Assembly: GCA_023653785.1 (NCBI GenBank)
Contig: JAMKCH010079300.1
Span: 124,001 to 188,000 of the forward strand
Reading direction: 5' to 3'
Length of the DNA stretch: 64,000 nt
Origin: Ophioderma brevispina
Taxonomy: Eukaryota; Echinodermata; Ophiuroidea; Amphilepidida; Ophiodermatidae
The position numbers and the translations under genes are program-made. Shown piece after piece: positions 58,600 to 64,000 of the stretch; position 1 is the stretch's first letter; each line of letters starts with the position of its first letter. The notes beneath the pieces are model-generated. The model had not been told where the DNA came from. It worked only from the letters and a program-made list of their open reading frames with translations, and searched no databases.

Positions 58600-59635
58600 T
58601 ACGTCATTAACGGAGTCAAATCCAACTCCAGCATCTTGATACGCGTTCGCGAAAAGAGAAGGACCCTGTCCGTTAGGGTATATTTTATCCTTGACATTTA
58701 CACTTTCCCTATTTTTCCTTTTAACAAACTTGTTGCGATATGATCAGTATACTGTTGAGGTCGAAAATGTAATAAATTAAGAATTTCTACCAGCAGCCCG
58801 TGTCCTGGACCTTTAAAAGGTCTTCTCTACGTGCAAAGAAAACATTGAGGACACCATATCTGAGTTTATATCATTATCAGTCATCCCATCTTATTCTAGT
58901 CCTTGGTAAAATTCAGTTTATGGCAGGACAATTGTCAGTACGCCAACTAATCGCATTCTTTTCTTGTTTTAAATTTCATCTTAACAGTTGAAGAACATGC
59001 AATCACGCTTACGTGAAATACTCGGTCGACTGAACAGTCAGAGAGAAAACAGTTGAATGTAGTACCCGGCTTCAGTATAATGTCATACAAGATATGCAAT
59101 ATAGCTAGGTAAATTGTACACAGAACTAATTCAATTAGCCCATCTTGAAGGAACTATGGCAAGGTATTACATATTTTATTGATATTAAAGGAGCACAGGC
59201 ACATTTGGAAAATAGTGGGCCCTCAAGATTTTCAAATTAATTTTTTGCATAGTTGTAAAGCGTTTCCCTCAACTGAAATGATTACAGGTGCAACGAGAGA
59301 TTTTGAGACACCAAAATATTGTGTCATAATAGTAATTTAATATAGATCAAACACTCAATATATTTCTTACCTGTGTTTGGCTGAAGAATGTCTCAAAAGA
59401 GAGAAAACGGGTGATTTGCTTATATTTTAATGTAAAACATAGGCTGAATTTCGTATTTGCTCCTATACAAAATTAGAAATTTCACAACTTTAAACCAAAG
59501 AAACTTATCTCAGCTTAATCCTTTCAGATGGAGATATTTTTTATGGAAATCTTTAGGGCAAAAATCAGTACTTTTGATTTTTGAAGGAGACCTGATGTGT
59601 CAAATATCTCGTTGCACCTTTAAGGCCAAATCAAC
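58600..59635. other. No gene recognised
   Basis: AT-rich sequence with no repeat structure or homology noticed. Confidence 0.5.
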
Positions 59636-60237
59636 GTCCTTACGGGTATACTCGATTCGCGCTGATATAGGAGCTGGGGAAAAGTTTTGGGTCATGTCCA
59701 TTGGGTGAAATAGGGAAGAAGCATTTTCATCTTCCAAGAAGTCGCTTGGCTGCCTAACAATAGAAAGTGATTTGAAAGGAAAGGGGGACAAGGCATTGGC
59801 GTAACAGCGGGGGGGGCAAAAAGGGGGGCAGGTTTGACCCCCCCTGACGACTATTGCCGGGGAAAAAAGTTGGCAAAATCACTGGCTAATCAGCCGTGTT
59901 TTTTAGTCCCTCTTACCGGGAAAAATTGCCTTTTGACCCCCCTGAGAGGTGAAAATTTCCCAACCTGGGAAATTTGCCCCCTCAGAGCGGGTAGCCCGCC
60001 CGTTACGAACGACGGACTGCCAGACTGGGACAAGGACAAAAATTAATTTTGTTTACTGTACTTTTCTGAATGGAACTTTGTACAGTTTCAATACAGTCGA
60101 TTTATAAATCATTCACATCAATTCACTGTAAATACGGTGTTTATAGGAATTAAACGCTTTTCTGTGGTCAATGGGAAATCGCTATCTTATATAAGTGTTT
60201 AAAAGTGTTAAGAATTTTGATTGCAAAGTGTTTTAAA

Positions 60238-60836
60238 AAAAACCCTCGTCCGACCCTCGTCCAAAACGCAAACGAATATGATCTAAGGCTTTTATGTAAT
60301 TGTAAGTTCATCCTTTGCGGTCATTTTAGCGAAAGAAAATTGGAGGTACCACCTTCAGGGAGGTCAGGGTGTCCCGTCAAAGTTGGAAGGTGTGTGTGTG
60401 TGGGGGGGGGGTTGCCGCCTTCCTATACTTTACTGTGTAAAATGCCCCAAAATGGTACTTTTGTTACGTATCATGCTATACTGTAAGCTAATACTGACAA
60501 TATTTTATTTTTTAGAGTAATGACATGTATGCTTACCCCATCATTGCCAAATAAATACCAATTTTGTTTGCATGAATGGCGAAAATGGTCGAAAAACCCT
60601 TGATTTTGGAGATTTGCTTTCAAACAACGTTATAAATAAGCTCTCAGCTATGACGTCACTGTGACGTCATACTGTTAAAACTTGATAGGTTTTGTACTTT
60701 ATTTGAAGAAAAGACATATGTAGCTACACATTGATACCAAACAAGATGATGTTGTCCCTTAATTACGAAAAATCAGGGGTAGTCCCCCGGTAGTGAACGT
60801 AGTAGAAAAACCCTTGGTTGGACGAGGGTTAAGAAT
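60238..60836. mobile_element. MITE-like element with AACCCTCGTCC ends
   Basis: Left AACCCTCGTCCGACCCTCGTCC and right ...GGTTGGACGAGGGTT form inverted ends around about 600 bp. No coding content was recognised. It includes the paired CRE-like sites. Confidence 0.6.
60648..60672. promoter_or_regulatory. Two adjacent CRE-like palindromes
   Basis: The sequence ATGACGTCACTGTGACGTCAT at about 60650-60670 holds two TGACGTCA sites, the CREB/ATF consensus, 11 bp apart centre to centre. It lies inside a MITE-like element, so it may be carried by the repeat rather than serve a local gene. Confidence 0.5.
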
Positions 60837-61958
60837 ATGGCATTATAATTATGGAATTAAAATGATATTTGGAATTGAGCATGGAAAAATAATTAAATTC
60901 CTCAACACATTTTAACAGTATGGTACTATCCGACCGCTACTATCCGAATCCACGGTCAGTTTAAATAGAATCTGGTCGATTTTGATGTTGTGTTTGAGTT
61001 TTTATGTGTTTAGGCCAAGGTTTTCACTTCCAAATACTTTATCCCATGAGCTTCAGCTATTAAGAACTACATTGGACCAACTATGGGGGGCTATTGACCA
61101 TTGTATTTGTCGTATTAGTTTAGGTAACGTATGAAAGTAATGATGAGGCCCCGTATTACATGCTTGGACAGCGCAAAAACCATTGTTACCATATTCAGGA
61201 TTCAATAGCGCACCTGCCTTATACAGGTGGTATTTCACATTTTAACGTACAATACTTTCACCACTGACCTGCTATGTCTTGAACACTGCACCGTCGTGTT
61301 AACCGTAGAACACACAGTATTAAGAACGCACGGACTAGGAGTGATGCAAAGTTTAATTACTGTTCGCCCCTCACAAACAATTCTCACCCGTATAAAAGTA
61401 CAGGTTGTCCCTATATCAGCGCGAATCGAGTATAAATAGGATGACTTCATATAGGGTTTTATTCAAATTATGTAAAATCATGGTGTTAAACACACGCCGG
61501 AGTTGAGTCCCTCCGCATCCACCCTGTTTGACCGGTCTGTGACCTATGTGGTTTTAATATGAATGCGTACCAGTCTGTGATATTCATGTTATAAACACAT
61601 TTGTTGAAGTTACGACACACCCACAAAATAAACTGGATATCCTTAGCTATGCATTTGAGAGCAAATTGAAGAAAATCCATGTTTTGTTGAAAATGTACCT
61701 GTGCCAATTTAATTAACAGACCTAGCAACTAAACTGGGGGACTTTGGTTAAAACAGATTAAAAGTGCATATGACGGAAATAAGAGATTTTGAAATTGGAG
61801 CTCTTTTTCACATAGGATTTTTGTTTTATTTCAAAGGTCAAACATAAATATTTTTTTGCCAAGCGACAACATCAGTGTGCACAGGTTTATTCCGTTAAGG
61901 TTTCCGAATTCATTAGTGTGTCAGAAAAAAATGTGTGTCAGATGTGGGAAACTCCCGG

Positions 61959-62900
61959 TGTGGCAGGAGATATAGTCCTCCGGGCTCACAGTCCGGGAGC
62001 AATGGTGAACAATAGGGCAATTCGATTCAGTGACTCTTCATGAAAACTTTAGTTCACGGCTTTCTTCGTTTGTCGTCTATAGAGCCCGACTATGATACCT
62101 GCCGGACAATGATTACTTTCAACACCTGTATCAATGAAGGCGGTTTTGCGACCTATTGAATTCACACAAAAGACAAACACAATTTAAAATAGTAGGAGGC
62201 CAACAGAGCATAAAGAACTCGAGGTTTGAAAACCTGAACAAATACAATAACACTATATCAAACATGCTTAAAGGTCCCAGGAAATGCAAATAGAATTGAT
62301 GTGGTTTGTGTCAAGTCTACAAGGAGGGACGAGAAAGCATTTAATATTTGGGTTGGTGAAAATTCCAGGTGACTGGTATGAATCTATTCATGGCACTGAC
62401 TGAAAACCAATAGTTTCACTAATTATGTCACTGGTAGTGTATTCTTTTTGTGGCCCTGTTTATTGGAATGGAATAAAGCCATGTAAAGATTTGGAGTAGG
62501 TTTATCATCTCATTTCCAGTGACTTTAAAGGGCCACAATGGCATAAAAAATATTCAGATATAATGAAATAGACCTTACTGAAATCACTTCTACAAATTTA
62601 AGATATTGATCTGACAAGGATTAGCACATAATACTTGGTCTGTGAACTGATGACTGCATGCTCTTCAAGTTTGATAAAATGCTGGCAGTAATGTGTTAAT
62701 ACAAACCTGAAGTACAATGTCTGAATCCCGGTGTGAAAGTAATCATAGTCCGGCAGGTATCATAGTCCGGGCTCCATAGACGACAACGGAATAAAGCGTG
62801 AAACTAACGTTGCGTGAAGAGTCAATTGAATCGATTGCCCTATTGTTCACCATTGTTCCCGGACTGTGAGCCCGGGGGACTATATCTCCTGCCACACCGG
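61959..62900. repeat. Long inverted repeat, about 160-bp arms
   Basis: Left arm 61959-62117 (GTGTGGCAGGAGATATAGTC ... GATACCTGCCGGACAATGAT) pairs with right arm 62742-62900 read in reverse. Between the arms lie a MITE copy (62268-62532) and the left half of another element. The arms differ by a few bases and small indels. Confidence 0.85.
62268..62532. mobile_element. MITE with TTTAAAGGTCCCAGGAAAT ends, copy 2
   Basis: Closely matches 19838-20150 (shared GATGTGGTTTGTGTCAAGTC, GGCCCTGTTTATTGGAATGG) but lacks part of the left arm of the central hairpin. It lies between the arms of the 61959-62900 inverted repeat. Confidence 0.75.
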
Positions 62901-63128
62901 TCTGAATGCTTTTGAATTGTATCACAAAACATGCTAGATACACTGTAAATTCTGGCTGGGATGTCAACATATTGATTTTCCGTGGCAGGAATTGCCACCG
63001 ACTGCCACCACCTCTTGCTGTTTTTACTGTTTTTATGGAATGTAAACAACCAAATTGTTTTCAAATTTGTGGAAGTGATTTCAGTAAGGGTCTATTCCAT
63101 TATGTCTGAATATTTTTTATGCCAGTGC
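62545..63128. repeat. Element with long inverted ends overlapping the right arm
   Basis: TGGCATAAAAAATATTCAGA at 62560 is repeated inverted at about 63104-63123, extending through the GAAATCACTTC word on both sides. The same family is present at 1-365. Confidence 0.75.
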
Positions 63129-64000
63129 AGAAGAATAAGAGAGACTGGATAAAAAAGAAGTGAGACAAGACAAAGCTAGACATGTGCGGACAGATGCGTG
63201 TTGGCGATATTTATATTAAAATTTAATTCACATTATAATTATCTTAATACAGTTAATGGTTTACATAAAACAATGTTTTACACAACATATTTGGAAAGTA
63301 ACCATTAAATCCAGCCGTGTTTTTTTTCTGACAGAATGGCCAAAACTATAAAATGAAAACTGCATAAAGTCGACAACACTAGTAGAAACTCATATGAAGT
63401 CAGCTTAATTACCCCCCTGGAGTCTACTGCGTTTCTTACAATGATTGCGATTGGTTGGTTACTCAATTTGTTCATTTGGGTTACCAATTACAGCAGCTTT
63501 TCTAAAATATTTCACTCCACTCTTTCTGAGGGATACCATCATTATAACAATGTACCCGATTGGTTCAATAAATGGTATCACCTTCTTTTTTAACCAATCG
63601 GCCGGTATAGTTCTCAGGGGCTTAATAATTAAGAATTATACAGACAACTGGTGAACACTAAAACCAAATCCTCAAAATTCAAACCACTCAAATGTCAACA
63701 TGGGCAAAATTGGAACTTCTGGGTCTAAATCTTCTACGGCCCATGTCACTCGGGAAATTGCGTAACAGTAAGGCAAAGTTTCATCAGTCACGTGAAGTGC
63801 CGAAATGTCAGATCTCGCCAACTTTGGAACACCTTTGCAACTTAAAAGGAATTTTGCGACTTATGTAACCCTCGTTAATGCATCTCCCAGTCATGGTGCC
63901 TGATGAGCCCTTTTTGTCATGTTCCATTTATCTGCAATTTCATGCAAATTAACACTCACATTTTTGAACCCGCGTATGTTCACCACGGATAAAAGTCAAA
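63129..64000. other. No gene recognised
   Basis: AT-rich. Contains several GATTGGTT/ACCAATC words at 63447-63602, without further promoter evidence. Confidence 0.5.

Larger units (their letters stand above)
59644..61434. repeat. 1.8-kb region bounded by a 25-bp inverted repeat
   Basis: TATACTCGATTCGCGCTGAT plus ATAGG at 59646-59670 recurs inverted at 61411-61434. Between them lies a smaller inverted-end element (60238-60836). A related GCGAATCGA word occurs at 49700. Could be the ends of a DNA transposon or two independent repeat copies. Confidence 0.5.

Overview
This is a stretch of an AT-rich, repeat-dense animal genome. Exons are short, introns are long, and decayed LINEs, MITE-like elements and microsatellites are abundant. 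Recurrent AGGCCTA-type words and several of the repeat styles look like those of marine deuterostomes, echinoderms in particular. That assignment is inference from repeat style and gene content, not proof. No bacterial operon, CRISPR array, rRNA or convincing tRNA is visible.

The main content is one plus-strand gene: a TRPM-family cation channel of the TRPM2/TRPM8 type. Its exons were missed by simple long-ORF logic because each is only 33-200 nt. The transmembrane half was reconstructed from six exons: S1-S2 (about 29988-30192), pre-S3/S3 (32139-32241), S4 and S4-S5 linker (35381-35526), S5, pore helix and filter (36556-36730), outer pore and S6 (40563-40713) and TRP helix (51550-51684). All five junctions between them have GT-AG borders and matching codon phase, and the protein has no internal stop. 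Further upstream, in the correct order, two exons of the pre-membrane MHR4 region (1873-2062 and 2525-about 2721) are clearly TRPM but contain several single-base frame breaks. The exon between MHR4 and S1 was not found, the N-terminal MHR1-3 half is probably upstream of the window, and the C-terminal exons after the TRP helix were not found.

Two features of the pore region stand out. A 33-nt, phase-neutral candidate microexon (37361-37393) could add 11 residues to the outer pore loop, and a neighbouring tandem copy of that intron segment has lost it. A second copy of the S6 exon (44395-44552) with intact splice signals would, if used, run out of frame to a stop. It sits inside a repeated intron module (GCCGAAA-type palindromes, CCCTAA-like tracts) that occurs three to four times between 39.3 and 50.9 kb.

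Region by region: 0-3 kb, end of a dispersed element and the MHR4 exons; 3-30 kb, a long intron with MITEs, AACGTT arrays, an array of 12-bp ACGCGT-centred palindromes (14.7-15.7 kb), a LINE tail and a T-rich tract (24.7-26.3 kb); 30-52 kb, TRPM transmembrane exons interleaved with LINE fragments (32.3-34.65, 43.4-43.75, 44.94-46.35 kb) and tandem or segmental duplications; 52-64 kb, no recognised gene except a decayed THAP-like stretch, but a 146-bp tandem repeat, a 750-bp TAG/CAG-type array, a second palindrome-array element, several inverted-repeat elements and a paired CRE-like site.
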